From Branchiostoma floridae (taxonomy: Eukaryota; Chordata; Leptocardii; Amphioxiformes; Branchiostomatidae), in NCBI RefSeq assembly GCF_000003815.2, contig NC_049982.1, positions 13,235,822-13,299,821 of the forward strand: a stretch of 64,000 nucleotides of DNA, written 5' to 3'. Position numbers and translations under genes: made by a program. How positions within the stretch are numbered: position 1 is the first letter of the stretch; each line of letters starts with the position of its first letter. Below are positions 27,283 to 40,700 of this stretch, in pieces. Below the pieces are notes generated by a model. The model saw nothing but the letters and a program-made list of their open reading frames with translations, ran no database searches and was not told the DNA's origin.

Positions 27283-27850
27283 GTCTGACAGGCAATTAAT
27301 TCACAGCTCGCAGATTAAGTTAACTATGAGAGTGGGGTTCAATGTCCGGAAAACACAAAACTTGTGTCCTTATCGTAACAAATACCAGCAAAATGATTTG
27401 TAGGAATTTGAAGTTCACGTGTGACGTGGAATTCAATTCACCAAGCATATCATATTTAAAATGAAGAAGGTCCTGTATGTCAGGTGGGACTGAGAGGAAC
27501 ATTCTACAAATAGAAGGTATAAAAGAAACAGGTGCGAGTGTTTGATAGGCAATTTATTACCACCGCCCGCAAAGTAATTGTGAGAGCGAAGTTGAATGAA
27601 CTAAAAGCACCAGACACGTTCCCTTATTTATCAAATGAATGCCAGCAAATTATTTGTATGGTTTTCCGGTTCTTTTGTGAAGTGGGGTTACATTCTCTCT
27701 GCACTGTCAATTTCCAAAAATACTTTCTGCCTCAACAACACAGAATATAGTGTTTATGGAGTGTAAATGAGTAGAGTTCATAAAGACAAGCACCATTTCA
27801 CGGCTCGCAGATAAACTATCAGAGCAGAGTTGAATGACCTCATGTATCAA
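27283..27850 (+). repeat. Three diverged copies of a ~255-bp unit
   Basis: Related blocks begin near 27286, 27542 and 27788. Each has a [GC]GCAGAT/GCAAAG segment, then AGTTGAATG or GTTCAATG after a GAGAG/AGAGC motif. Similarity is clear for the first 55-60 bp of each unit and fades afterwards, so the duplication is old. No frame is conserved across the copies. Confidence 0.55.
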
Positions 27851-28017
27851 AGTCAGTCGGCATGTTTCTATTCTCTAACGTTATATTCAGTAATGTCGTT
27901 TCGTCTTGGCGAATTCCGTAGCTAAGTACAGACGTCTGAAAATCGTGAAATTCGGAAAATCCCAAACCTACATTTTGATGGTACTTGTTCAAGTAAGCTG
28001 AAAGGCACATATCTCGT

Positions 28018-28480
28018 TTGTTTTGATCATGTTTATTCTGCAATCTGTGTATACAGGCCTTTAGTTGCATGGTAAAAATGCACCCGATGGTTGTTTTGTA
28101 CGAAGGCCTAGTTGACACTATGCAGACTTCGTTCCAGCTCTCGGATTTCCCCACCGTTACAAGACAGTTAACCAGCCAATATGGTTAGTTTGTCTGAAGC
28201 TAGATGGCTAGATATATATTGTTCGTTTTCATCATGTTTATCCTATAAGCTGTGTGAACGCCTCCTCGCTTCACCTCACCACGGTCCCAAAGCCTGTATA
28301 CAGTGTACACGTATATCTTGGTAAAGATGCACCCGGTGCACGTGGTTGTTTTGTACAATGGCCTAGTTGATATTATACAGACTTAGTTCCAGCTCTCAGA
28401 TTTCCACACCTTTTCAATACTGCTAGCCAGCCAGCCAATATGGCTAGTTTGTCAAACGCTATAGCTAGATGGCTAGATAC
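28018..28480 (+). repeat. Tandem duplication, two ~200-250-bp copies
   Basis: The copy at about 28018-28215 and the copy at about 28227-28480 share, in order, ATCATGTTTAT, AAATGCACCCG or AAGATGCACCCG, GGTTGTTTTGTAC, GGCCTAGTTGA, CAGACTT, CCAGCTCT, CCAGCCAATATGG and TAGATGGCTAGATA. The second copy has small insertions. No conserved open frame is seen. Confidence 0.8.
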
Positions 28481-31400
28481 GCCAAACATGGCCAATATGT
28501 GCTACATTGTGGAAAACAGCATAAATACAGCTGAAACTGTCGGCCACTCAGAGAGCCTTCCTTGACAAATGGACAAACTCTGAACATACCCATAGCAAAC
28601 TCATCCGACAAAACATCTCTTTTGACTTTACTGTTAGTGCAGTTTTATTTGGTGGAACAATTCCCAATATACAGATATGTGAAGGGTCATTTTATCCGAT
28701 GAGCCTGCTGATGAACTTTTGTTTTGCTCAGTTGTTGACACCCCACACTCTTCTAGACATGCTGACTACAGCGGCACAAAGACAAATCTTGAAACAGATA
28801 TTTATCTACATGTAATTATGTCTCAATGTCACACACACCAAAACGACTAGGTCAGGTCGGGGGACAGGATAGGTCGGTGAGGTGAACGTTTCTACGTATG
28901 CAGTACATACAGCACCAGACAGGGAGCGCTAGCGAGTGGCACCAGACGAAGTACAGTAGTACATGTAGTTCAACTATGGAGATGTTTGCCACAATTGACG
29001 CCTTGATATTTCAGAAAGCTGCTATTTAGCTGAAAATGGTTGTGTCCAACTCCCGATTCCTGTTCATTACCGTACACATCCTCCCTGTATATAGCACACA
29101 TGCATACACTAGCGCTACAAGCTTTTGTAGTCCTGGGGCTGTGGAATGTTAGCAAATCTAACCTCGGTCCACTCGGGTTGACTTGATAATAGTCACCACA
29201 AAGCCCAGGCAAATCATTTTCTACACTTGGACTCCCGACTGTGAAGCTCTGTTCAACACTGCAGCCCGTACGTGTTTAGGAAAACGTACTCCGTGAATGC
29301 TTTGCTTAAACATTAGCCCCTAAATCTTTATTTGATTCTTTTTTTAAGGGTAGGACAGTGGATAATATACAATGAAAGCACCAGGTGGGCGAGTGTTCGG
29401 CAGACATTGTTGTGAAGGGATAAAAGTTTGTAAAGATCCCTTTGAAGTTAGCTATGAGCAAAATATCAGTGTGCGTGACAACCACTGCCACACCTGCACA
29501 GCGCGTCACTAACTCGCCCAACCTGTTGAGCCACTTTCTCCCCGTCAACCCGCTCATACTATCAGAGTAATGGCACAGAAATGTCACCGTGCTTATACAG
29601 CTAACAATAACTTCTGACACTTAACTTACACCAGTCTGCTATTTCAAAGTGATATAGAACACAAAGCGATGATTGACATGTGTTCCGAAGGTGGGAGGTC
29701 AGACTTGTGGAGAAAATCCTTCTCTAGTTGTCTCTCTGTGTGACCCACCTTGCCAAATGAATATTTGTACGTAATACAATTAGAATATTAGAGGCTGATT
29801 ATGAGACGTGACTAGCATAATGATATCCAGTCCGTGTTATTTGTTTTCAACTTTGTTTCATTTGATGTTTCAGAAGGGCTAAAGTGGTTTGATAATTTTG
29901 GGGGGTATTCCTTATTAGAGAAGTGTGGTACCACCCAAAATCACAACTTTCACATGAAAACATGTGCCGTCTTTTGTGGGACCAAAACTCCATTCATCGC
30001 GTCGGTAAACATCGAAGCCGTCTATCAACTTCTAAAATCATTTCACTCCGCTAAGTTTTGTTTGACCTCGCCCTCAATTTTCGACTAGTCACAGTCGGCA
30101 CACTTTGGTTTATCTACCAGTCCTGGCTTGATATAAGCTTACTTGTGAACTAGACCCGCCAACTGGATCGGACGTGTTGGGAAGTAGGACTATTCTCTTG
30201 GTTTCCAGGTGAGTTACTTTTCAATTGTTTCTGAAGACCCCGTCATTCTGACGCGACAAAAGTTGTCTGTAGTCTTCTCATCCCTGTGATCAACGCCTGG
30301 GTACGTGCAGGGCAGTCATGAACAATGGCGTTGTTGCGTGTCTGTGCGTACGTACAGATTGAGTACAGACGACAGGTCAGGGAAACTGAAAGGTCAGTCA
30401 GTACTTCAGGGGACACCCTGACCTCTGGAGCTTCACCTGGACGGAGAGCTCCAGACCTGTCCATGCAGTGCTGCGCTCCTCAGTTCCGCTGCCATCAGAT
30501 TTTAAGTAGCACATTTTACATGTCTGAGGTCTATGGCGGAAGTATTGGTATGATATCGGCTTAAGCTGTTGTACGATACCCGCAAAGTGAAGAAAGCATA
30601 TTGTTGAAGTTTTGCACTGCCCCTCCCCCTCACATGCGGGTGACCGTGAGCGGTACTACGACAGACAATGTCCCATTATGTAGTGCTCATATGTTCTGCC
30701 TACGGGTAGAATATTTTCCCCGACCAGAGTGGGACAACAGTTCCCACAAAATCTCCACACACTGTTCTGTCTGGCACATTGGATGAAACTTGAAGCGAGG
30801 GGGGAGGGGGGTAGTGTATGCTACAGAATGTAAGCAGTCTTTCCATTGCTTTTTATCTCCTAGGGTGACTGAAGCGACATTCAGCAATGTCACAGATCCT
30901 CTCCTACCATGTCCACAATGGTCCGTCCCTAATATCGCCTCTGGCAGCAACCTATGGACGTGCTTTATACCTGGATATTTTTACCATGAGATCATTCGAT
31001 AGAGAAATATTGTTAACAAGAATGCATCAATTTTTGACGCGACATTGAATCTCATTGATGATGATAATGATAATATCACACCTCCCCCTTCTCGCAATTG
31101 GACATGATGATATACCTGTTCGTGTGATAAATTGCAAAATATATATCGGATCTACAGAGTAGCGAGTGAAATGTTTCGTGTGATAGTATGTCCAACGATC
31201 ATATTATAGCAATAGCGTAAAACAATTCATCCCTGATAGGTATGGCCACATACCAGTTCAAGGGTTCCTAGATGCCTCGGGGCCATTGCACCTCTAAGTA
31301 TGAGACTAGCTCGGTCACCATAAACGAAGTGGCGTTATGGCGATAAAAATTATTCATAACAAACAATGCATTAAGGGAAAGTTATGGCAAAGGCTATGAT

Positions 31401-31580
31401 ACGCGCGATGTTTCTCAGTGTCCCAATGCAGCATAGGATGTACACATGTAGCAGAAAGAGAGCTATCGTCGCTAATGGCAACATTCCTCAAAGGGTGTGT
31501 CACAATAAGGACGTGGCGCATCGTCACAGAGACATCCACTTAGCGGGGCAACTCCCAAGGCTCGGCTGAGTCAGTGTCCC
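28481..31580. other. Non-coding stretch upstream of the repeat-rich membrane-protein gene
   Basis: No exon is convincingly supported. Short frames around 29.8-30.1 and 30.3-30.6 kb lack recognisable domains. Confidence 0.45.
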
Positions 31581-31748
31581 TGCGTCCCTTGCGCTCTTTT
31601 GTTCAGCCGTATTTTTAAGACCGGGTGTGGTGACGTACGTCAAAGCCGGTCCAGGCGGGGACCCAGAGGGGAGATTCAGCGCCTACTGCCCTGTTCTGTG
31701 ACGGGACGCCGTGTCTCCGGGTAGCGTCGCGAGGAAACCGGCATTAAC
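31581..31748 (+). promoter_or_regulatory. Probable promoter/5' UTR of the repeat-rich membrane-protein gene
   Basis: This GC-rich, CpG-containing block stands out from its AT-rich surroundings. It leads directly into ATGCCTGTGATAACG and a GTGAGT donor. No TATA box is evident at a fixed spacing. The call rests on composition and position only. Confidence 0.4.
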
Positions 31749-34700
31749 ATGCCTGTGATAACGGTGAGTCAAGGCATTTTGTCCCGCGACGTTTCAACAA
31801 AGGCTTACGACGCGTCATCATGCCCCATAGATATGACAAGAAGGCGGGTGCATTGCTGGAATACTTATGGTGGTGCCTTAAGTGACATGGTCTGCACCCT
31901 GCGTAGCAATGGATCTAGCTATACAAACAGTATATTGACAATTGCAATAGCCAAAATATGGAACGTTCTTAACGTGTTGTCAAGCTATATGGAGAGGGAA
32001 CATGGGCATTGCTAATGATATTTTCTCCCTGGCCGAAATTGGTGGCACAAAGCGTAAATTATGCATGAGACGCTTTCACAAGGCCAGAACAATTTTCTGT
32101 CTTTGTCACAATGCCTCGTTAAGACCCACCCTCTACAGGAGATTTTCTAGGAATACTCCCAAATTAGGCAAGGATTTTTTACGCCCTGTCCGCCATCTTA
32201 GACACCCAATGATATGTTCATATGCTACTAGCAGAATCTCTCCGGTGAACAGGTATGAAGAGACATAAACTTCCTGTTTCACAACTGCGCATTGGGAGAC
32301 ATAAAGCTCGCGTGACCGGTGGTGCGAGTAACATTACTAACAATGAAGCAGAGCGTACGTAGCATTATAATCATGCACAGCAGACGTTTGTACATCATAG
32401 GTTTAGTCCAGGCTAGACATACCTCTTGAAATAAAGAGGCTTTGAAAGTCTGTAAAGCCCATATACACCATGGAGTTGTGTTCAAAATTAACATGGTTTC
32501 TTGTTTGTTTGTTTCTCACCAATTTCACTACATGTTTGTGAGGTTTATTTCTTGGAGAAACTGGTTAGGACACGCCTACTTTTGAACTTTGGGGCATGGC
32601 CCCAATGCTTTTAGAATAATTATCTTATTGTACCTGCAACTGACAACAGAAGGTTTCTAGAACGTCAATGCTCGTTCGAGAAAGATCTCAAGTTTGATTC
32701 GTTTGTCTCAATAATGGCATAATATCCTCTCCATGTGATATGGTATCATGATACTAATCCGCTGATGACCTGCGGCGAAGACATGCACTTTTTGAGTAAA
32801 GAAGACCGGCATTGTTTCGTTGACCTCCACAATTGAAGGTGCGGAAAGGTCACATTTTTGTCCGACACAGCCAGTTAACCGGGACAACACCCCCTCGAGT
32901 TACCCGCACATTACAGGCACATAAAGCCACAGAGTTATCGCACAAAACCGTGGGGAATTTGATTTGTAAATGGAGACACAAAATATCAACTGTTGTCTGT
33001 TTCTGTATCTTACTTGGAAACCTAATCGTTGACATTCCTGATGACGCTCAAAACATATATTGTGTAATACGATAATGCGCTTTATGACCGCATCACAGTT
33101 GCTATTAAAACATTTAGTAGACGTTGTAGCTAATTGAATCGGTATTTATCAATCTTTTCTACCATTAAGATGATATCTATTTAAGCTTGTCATGTTCATA
33201 CTCGTTCAGAAACCTAAGATGCCATATCGTCATTGCGTTCGTTATGAATCAATTATTGACGACTTCGTCCACAGTTGACAGCATGTGCATGTAGGCGTGA
33301 GGCGTTCTCACAATTGTTGTGTGCATCATCAAAATGTTTCAAGTCCTGTCGAATCGGATCTGTTTTGGGCACAACCGTGGACAAAATTGCCTCTACAAGG
33401 CTACCAAAATTAGCCTCTACACGACTATCTCCCCACCATTGTCTTGAGAAGGTCGGAAGTCCATGGTCGGCTGTGTGTGACAGGGGCAACATGTACAGTA
33501 CAGAGAGTAGTACTTTTCTCACAGAGTTTTCTCAAGCGACACAATATGATTAGCAACGCAATTAGGCTAAATTACCACCACAGTGGCTTTCGGCACTTTT
33601 TCCTTTATAAGTTTTGTAAAGTGTCTTTAAGATATTTGTTTTAATCAGTTCAGGGCCCATTATCCCATTAAGTAAACAAATTAAATCATACAACATTGCC
33701 AAGCTATTAGTACACTCAAGCACTAGACGCAGTTCCCCTACCGGAGCCCCGCGTGTATTGTCACTGTGCAGTCAACTCTGTGTTGGTCGCCGGAGGGTAC
33801 CTCACGATTAGCGCACCGACCCAGGCATGATTTACTTCTGTAGTATGTGCATGTGCTCGTGCTCCGGGGATGTGTTCATCTTGTGCAAGGTTGAACACAT
33901 CTGGGTAGCTTGGTTTTTATCCTTTAGGCATAAAAAGTGAATAACAAAAGTTGACCGTCACATTATATTCTTTTGCAAGGCTTGATGCACAGTCACAATC
34001 GTTCGATGCGAGAAAAAAATAAGACTCTGTTGTTTAAACTTTTTTTCTAGATTTGAATTGGTTTTTTCTTCTTTTACTGATTTGTTTTGCACTATATTGT
34101 TATATTTTGTCTTTTTCAACATCTTTTGTCGACGAAACAGACCTATTGTCTGGACAGGAACGTTATCCTTTTGAATACGACCAACAAAGGCAAATATCCT
34201 AGCTTCCCAGTTGTTTGGAACCACGTTGCTGTGGTGGTCAGCTGCATCGCCATTGGTGTTTTTTTAACAATCGATGAATCACAGAAAAAAATATAGAATT
34301 TATTCTAGCTTCTTTCTGTTAGACGAATTTGAATTGAAACCCCAACGAAGCCACAGCACTACCTTGAGAAGTGACCTCATCGGTGGGGTCAGAGAGTGCG
34401 TCTAGTGGTGAGAACATCTGAGCCACCATATTCTTACGTTCGTATGTTAGCAGTCTAAGCAACGCTCATGTGTAATTCCTGTACTGTGCTAAACTCGATG
34501 TTTGTTACCTTTACAGCACGGGGGCTCTGTAAGTGGGGAGGGAGAAGTTGAGGTGCTGGTGGGAGACTGGGACGACACCGACATGTATAGCTACCGGACG
34601 GCTGGCTACGGGGCAGATCCCATCGAAATGACCCGGCTGGACACCGGATACGAGAGTGTCCGCGATCTGGACAATGGGTACCGAAATGGCGCCGGGACTT

Positions 34701-37700
34701 TGCAAGAAATCAGCGTCTCACGGTACACTTCGAGAGATTATGCCCCAAGGAGCGCGTATCGGGAATACGAGCGCCCCAAGTACATGAATGGAGGTCCTGC
34801 TAGGGAACGTGTGCGGCAGGTGAGCGGGGACTACCGTAAGATCACCGGGCCGTACCGAGAGTATCATTCCATGGGAAGGCGAACGATGTACAGGGATCCC
34901 CCCAGAGATAGGTATCAACCATACCAACAGATTGTTCCGTATGGCACCGTGCATCGCCATGCTGAGCCACCGCGGCAAAGGGACGACCAGCCAGTCCGCC
35001 TGGTACAGTACAGCAAAATTGTGGAGGCTCCCGGCAAACGCCGTGTGGACGAAGCTCCTTGGGTGACGGCGAAAAGGCAACCTGTCCGGGAGAGGGCAAC
35101 TCATCGGGTCGAGACTCCAATAACGAGGAAAGAGTCGGTCATTGATGACAGTTGGGTAAGTGTAAAGGTTAGAGATCACAACCGAGCACGCCCTGAGGTT
35201 CATAGGCCCGCACCTAGAACAGAAGCACCCAAAGTTATGAGTGTTCCAGAACCCACCTCCGTAAGTCACTCAAGACCCGACCCCTCGTACATATGGGCAC
35301 CTCAGTCGACTGCGATCGAAGGGCCGTCGATGTCCGAGCCGATCATCAGGGCACCAGTACCGGCTGCCTCCGACCCACCCCGCGTGGAGTCTGCGAGAAT
35401 GCCCATCACACCAATTCCGGCCATGGCGGCCTCCTCAGCTGTTGTACATGAGGCACCTGCTGTAAGAATGCCCACGCCGCCACGTGTTCCCACACCACCA
35501 TCCATCCGGGCAGCCACTCCCCCCGACGTGTACAGGCCTGAACCAGTCCGCATGCCGACTCCTCCACCTGTGGCTCCCCCCACACCGCCGAGAATACCAA
35601 CCCCTGAGCCGATCCGTGCTCGAGCTCCCACACCACCGAGAGTACCAACACCTGAGCCGATCCGCGCACCCACACCGCCAAGAATACCGACCCCCGAACC
35701 GATCCGCGCACCCACACCACCACGTGTGCCCACCCCTGAGCCCATCCATGCTCCAACACCGGTGTTTCATGCACCGCCTCCGCCACCACCTCCTGAGCCA
35801 GTTCGTGTACCAACCCCGCCGTCAGTACATGCTCCCACACCTCCACGCATGCCCACACCCCCACGTGTGCCCACACCTCCTCCATTTCAAGCACCACAGG
35901 CGCCTGAAGTTGACCTTCCCAGGTATTCCGTTCCGGATGCTCCGGAAATCGAAGGCCGACGTTTCAGTGGTCCAGATGTAGATGTCAACCCTCCGGACAT
36001 TGAGGCACGTCGATTAAGCGGTCCGGATTATAACATTGACGCTCCGAACATTGAGGCACGTCGGTTAAGCGGTCCGGATTATAACATTGACGCTCCGAAT
36101 ATTGAGGCACGTCGATTAAGCGGTCCGGATTATAACATTGATGCTCCGGACATTGACGCACGACGATTAAGCGGTCCGGATTATAACATTGACGCTCCGA
36201 ATATGGAGGCACCACGATTCAGCGGTCCGGAATATAACGTTGACGCTCCGAACATTGAGGCACGACGATTAAGTGGTCCAGATGTAAATATCGACGCTCC
36301 GGACATTGAGGCACCACGGTTAAGCGGTCCGGAATATAACGTTAACGCTCCGGAAATTGAGGTACCACGATTGAGTGGTCCGGATTATAACGTTAACGCT
36401 CCGGATATGGAGGCACCACGATTAAGTGGTCCGGACTATAACGTTAACGCTCCGGAAATTGAGGCACCACGGTTAAGTGGTCCGGATTATAACGTCAACG
36501 CTCCGGACATTGAGGCACCACGTCTTAGCAATCCGAACGTTAACATGGATGCTCCCAACATCAATGCACCAAGAATGAGCGGCCCCGAAGGGAATATATC
36601 ATACGACCCCAACATACCAAGGGCAGATGTACAACCACCAGCTCCTAGGCCTGCTGGACATGTTCACCACGCCTCGAGCCCAGACGGCAGCCCGGCTTGT
36701 TGTCAGAGATGTTTTGGGAAACCGAAGAGGCCAAAGACGAGGACACCTCAGGGGGCGGTACCGTATCCCGTACAGGGTGCACAACTCCAAGCTCCAGGCG
36801 GCTTCGATGGTCCATCAGTACAAACACCATACGTCGAGGCACCAAGAGGTAGCTTAGAAGGTCCTTCGATGCAAGCACCAGGTGTGGAGGCTCCCAGGGG
36901 AAGTATGGAGGGTCCGGCAGTGCGCGCACCTGCAGTAGCGGCTGTAGCGGCTCATGGTCCGGACATGGACACGCCTGACTACCAGGTACGTTCTTACGTT
37001 TGTCATATCAAACTAACACACCTACAGACTCTTCACGATCCCATCCACACAACACATACCACTTACACTCCATCTGATTGACAGCATATCTAAGAGAAGA
37101 TCATCATCTATGTATCAATGACCATTTTATAATTGATGATGATTTACCTTCAAGTTGGCTAGGCACATACCAATCTTCTTGCTATATGGACACAGCAATA
37201 ACATCTTGTACAATCGTCCTGTCTTTTGAACGAGTTTGCCCAGTGCAAGGTTACATTAATCACCCCTGGACTGAACTAACACTCCCTGTAGCAGCGTAAC
37301 ATCAAGCCTAGGCTAGGTCGACTAACGGACGCTAAAGGCAAAGCAGGATTTACAAAGACTGTTGGGGAAATTCCCTACCCCACTGAGTCCGGAATGGTGT
37401 AGATCCAATCACATCAGGAAAGACCTTATACTGCTTGCGATACACTGTAATTCTTGGACTGGGTTCTTGAACGTGCTCGAGGCCGAGGGGTGGCTCTCCC
37501 AAACACGGTACCTCCATTTAACTTTCTATGCTAGGGACGTCCCTAAATTATTAGGAATAGTGTAGGAATAAAGTAGGAAAGGTGGCGAAAAAGCGCGTTT
37601 TTGAAGCACACAAGATCGATAGCACGACAGGATTTGAACTCATACCATGGCCAGGACCTCCGAGTTCTGGGCCTAATACCCTACAGTTACCTCACACATG

Positions 37701-40700
37701 TTCTGATATGGAAGGACCTTCATACGTTTCTCAAGCAAAATGTTATCCCATTGGGCGTGGTGACGCACCAAGATCTAGAGTCAAACGACTTTGCTAGAAC
37801 ATGTACAGGTGGGTCCAACTTGCGTATATTTTGGGGAAAGAATGCCGAAATACGCTGCGCGACATAATCATTGTAAACCAATCATAACGCACAAACAAAT
37901 TTAAGAGGTTATACATACATTTAATCCCAAGAAAGTACACACCCAAGAAAGTGCTGCAGTACGCACGCGAGGACATTCTTTTACTTTGCAGAATGTGGCC
38001 CAAAGGCAATATTGCATTCCATGATTCTGAAGTTGAAGAATCAACGTCATAGCCATAACACATTTAGTCCTGACTGATGATCTTTGTTGCCGTGATCGTC
38101 ATTCATAGACTTAATTATCGTTGCTGATACCTGTAACCTCAAATAACGATTATTCTTCAAGACCAGATAATGTCATTGAGACAGTGATACTGTTTTAAGA
38201 CCATGGCATTGCATTCTATTCAGCAAACATGCATTTCATTTAACAGACATGCAGTTTATTCAACATGCTGGTAGAGTATTCATAACTCATTAAAACAAAC
38301 CTAACATCTATCATATGCCAATATGTTTGTATTAAACTCTAGCAAAAAGATAAAGGTAACCTGACATCAACATTTGTGTGTTGTAAACATCAATAACCTA
38401 CGCCCCTCCACAGCCAGGGCTGACTCATCAGTGAAAAATGCACGAGGGGTGACGCCCGAAGAAGGGGCGTTGGACATAAACTGCAGAGGCCGGCACCATT
38501 GTTATGTGTCAGGCTGATTTGTTTCAGCGAGCTCTGCCACTATAGATATGTTCATGTGTGCAATTTTCCAAATTACTGAGCGCTCATTCAAAACATTCTG
38601 ACGGCTACTTTGTAATAATAGTAACATCGTTGACAAAATATATTACAGAGTCTGACTATATAGATCTCTATATACGCAAGACAAAATTACCTACGACTGA
38701 AATTTGAACCCGGTCGCATTTGGTGATGTTACTATAACCCAACGTTTTTGAAGACACACCCTCGGCAACCCTGATACTACTAATGTTTACACCATGGACA
38801 GAAAACACGCTCTACAGTCACCCATTGCTCACTCATGTGTGCACGTGTGTATGTTGTTGCTCAGAGGCCTGACTTCAACTCCCCCACTCATCGACAGAGT
38901 ATTGACAATCCCAGCTATCAGTACCCTCCTCCAAGAGTGGATGGACCCCAGGTGAGGCCGCCTAGTTTGGGGCACTTTGGGACAACACACACCTTGTTGC
39001 ATCTACCTAACCATGCCTTTCCAAAGCTTTCTAACCTCTGTGATGTTTGTTCTTAGATAACAGACCATGAGTGTGTGACGTGGGGATTGAATGCATGCAC
39101 TGTTCTGAACATATTCTACCTGGCTCCAACCTGTATCACAAATACTATAATCAACAGACTGCCGGCGCTTCATTACATATGGATCATTGGCGTATTCTAA
39201 CAACTGTCCGCTTGTCCTGGACAGGGCGCTGTGGACGTACCAGGAGCGGCAACACCACAACCCACCTTCCAAGGTCATGCGCCATCAAGTCAGAACCTCA
39301 TTGACCCGGAAGACAAAGGGTATTGCCCAGCCTGCATGTAAGTGTTCTTCCAGTTCAATGACAATAAACTTGCAAAAGCATTACTAATGTTATTTTAGTC
39401 AGCATATTGTCCACATCACTTATTTTTTAAGCACGCATCCTTCATAAGTTCTTTCTAAACAGAACAGTTGTAAAGTGTGCGCCACTAGAAACCACCATAT
39501 CAATCAACCGTATAGGTAATGCATAGACAAGTAAGAAACAACAATAGAGAGGGGATTTAGATCTCTTCCTGTTACACGAATATTTTCTTACATACTAGTA
39601 TATATGTTTGTCATCTCCACGATGACACAGACCAAGAAGCACACTTCTCAAACCTGTAACAAACCACTACCTCCATAACCCGTGCCTTGATGTATTTCTT
39701 ACAGTTGCTGCACCTTACCGTGCTTCAAATGCTGCCCGAAGGCCTGCATGCGGCGACCCAACGAGCCCAGCCAGCGTATGATCAAACAGGCCAACACGGT
39801 GGATGAGAAGTTCGGCTGGATTGGCGTGGGGATACTGGCTATTCTGGCAATAGCTGGGATCCTGATGGCGCTGGGGTTCATTGGATACTTTTCAGGAGGT
39901 GCGTGATATTGTTAGTAACTAACTTGCTACTGCCATTGTCTCGAAACGACTGTTTTTATCTACATTTTATATATAAACATGAATAAGCAACGTGTGAAAT
40001 CAACGTAAATCTAAAACGCTCACGTTTAACTTATTTCTGGTGACTGAAAGAGCATGATGGCAATGGGAATGTGACTCACTGATACTAATTAGAATATGAT
40101 TTCTGCTATTATCACCAAAGTCACCCATCATTACGTGGGAATATTCATTGCCCACTGCCTTCAAATAAGAGGTCAAACCCACAGAAATGTACTATGTAGA
40201 AATATCGGATGGATCTATGAACTAGACATTTTGTACCATTAAAGTATGTGTCCCGACATTGCCATTACTTTAGCATTCGGCCGTTTGGCGTTTGCAAATG
40301 GAGATATCCATGATAAAAATGACAGACAAGGTGATCAGACATGTCTTCGTTCGTCGGATAATACTTAGCCTGGATACCAGACCCCAACCTCAAGATATAT
40401 CTTTCGTGTTGGGGTCTGGCAGGATGGCTGTAGAAAGGTTCTCGAAGGCCCTTGATCAGAGGGAGGAGAACCTAGGATTGATGACCACTCTCACCACATG
40501 TAGCCAGCTACAACACACCACAGTTGGTCAGCAGGCTATCACAGTAGCGAATCAGGTACTTCTGGTGGTCACTGTTATGGATTCAAAAAGTACAGTTGGG
40601 GGTGTTTAACCAATCATGGCAGGGGTGTAATTACCTCCTGCTGATCCTGTGCTGTTCTATTGGTGGAGTTTTTTGCCCACCACTATAAGGGGCAACATTG

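Noticed and set aside
34718-35897. Long minus-strand open frames opposite the proline-rich exon
   Set aside because: They are shadows of the biased plus-strand coding sequence. The antisense products are G/V/C-rich low-complexity strings with no splice support.
40292-40609. 105-codon plus-strand frame that could be an exon
   Set aside because: Most of it lies inside the 40366-40780 MITE. No acceptor gives the right phase from the preceding exon except a weak one inside the element.
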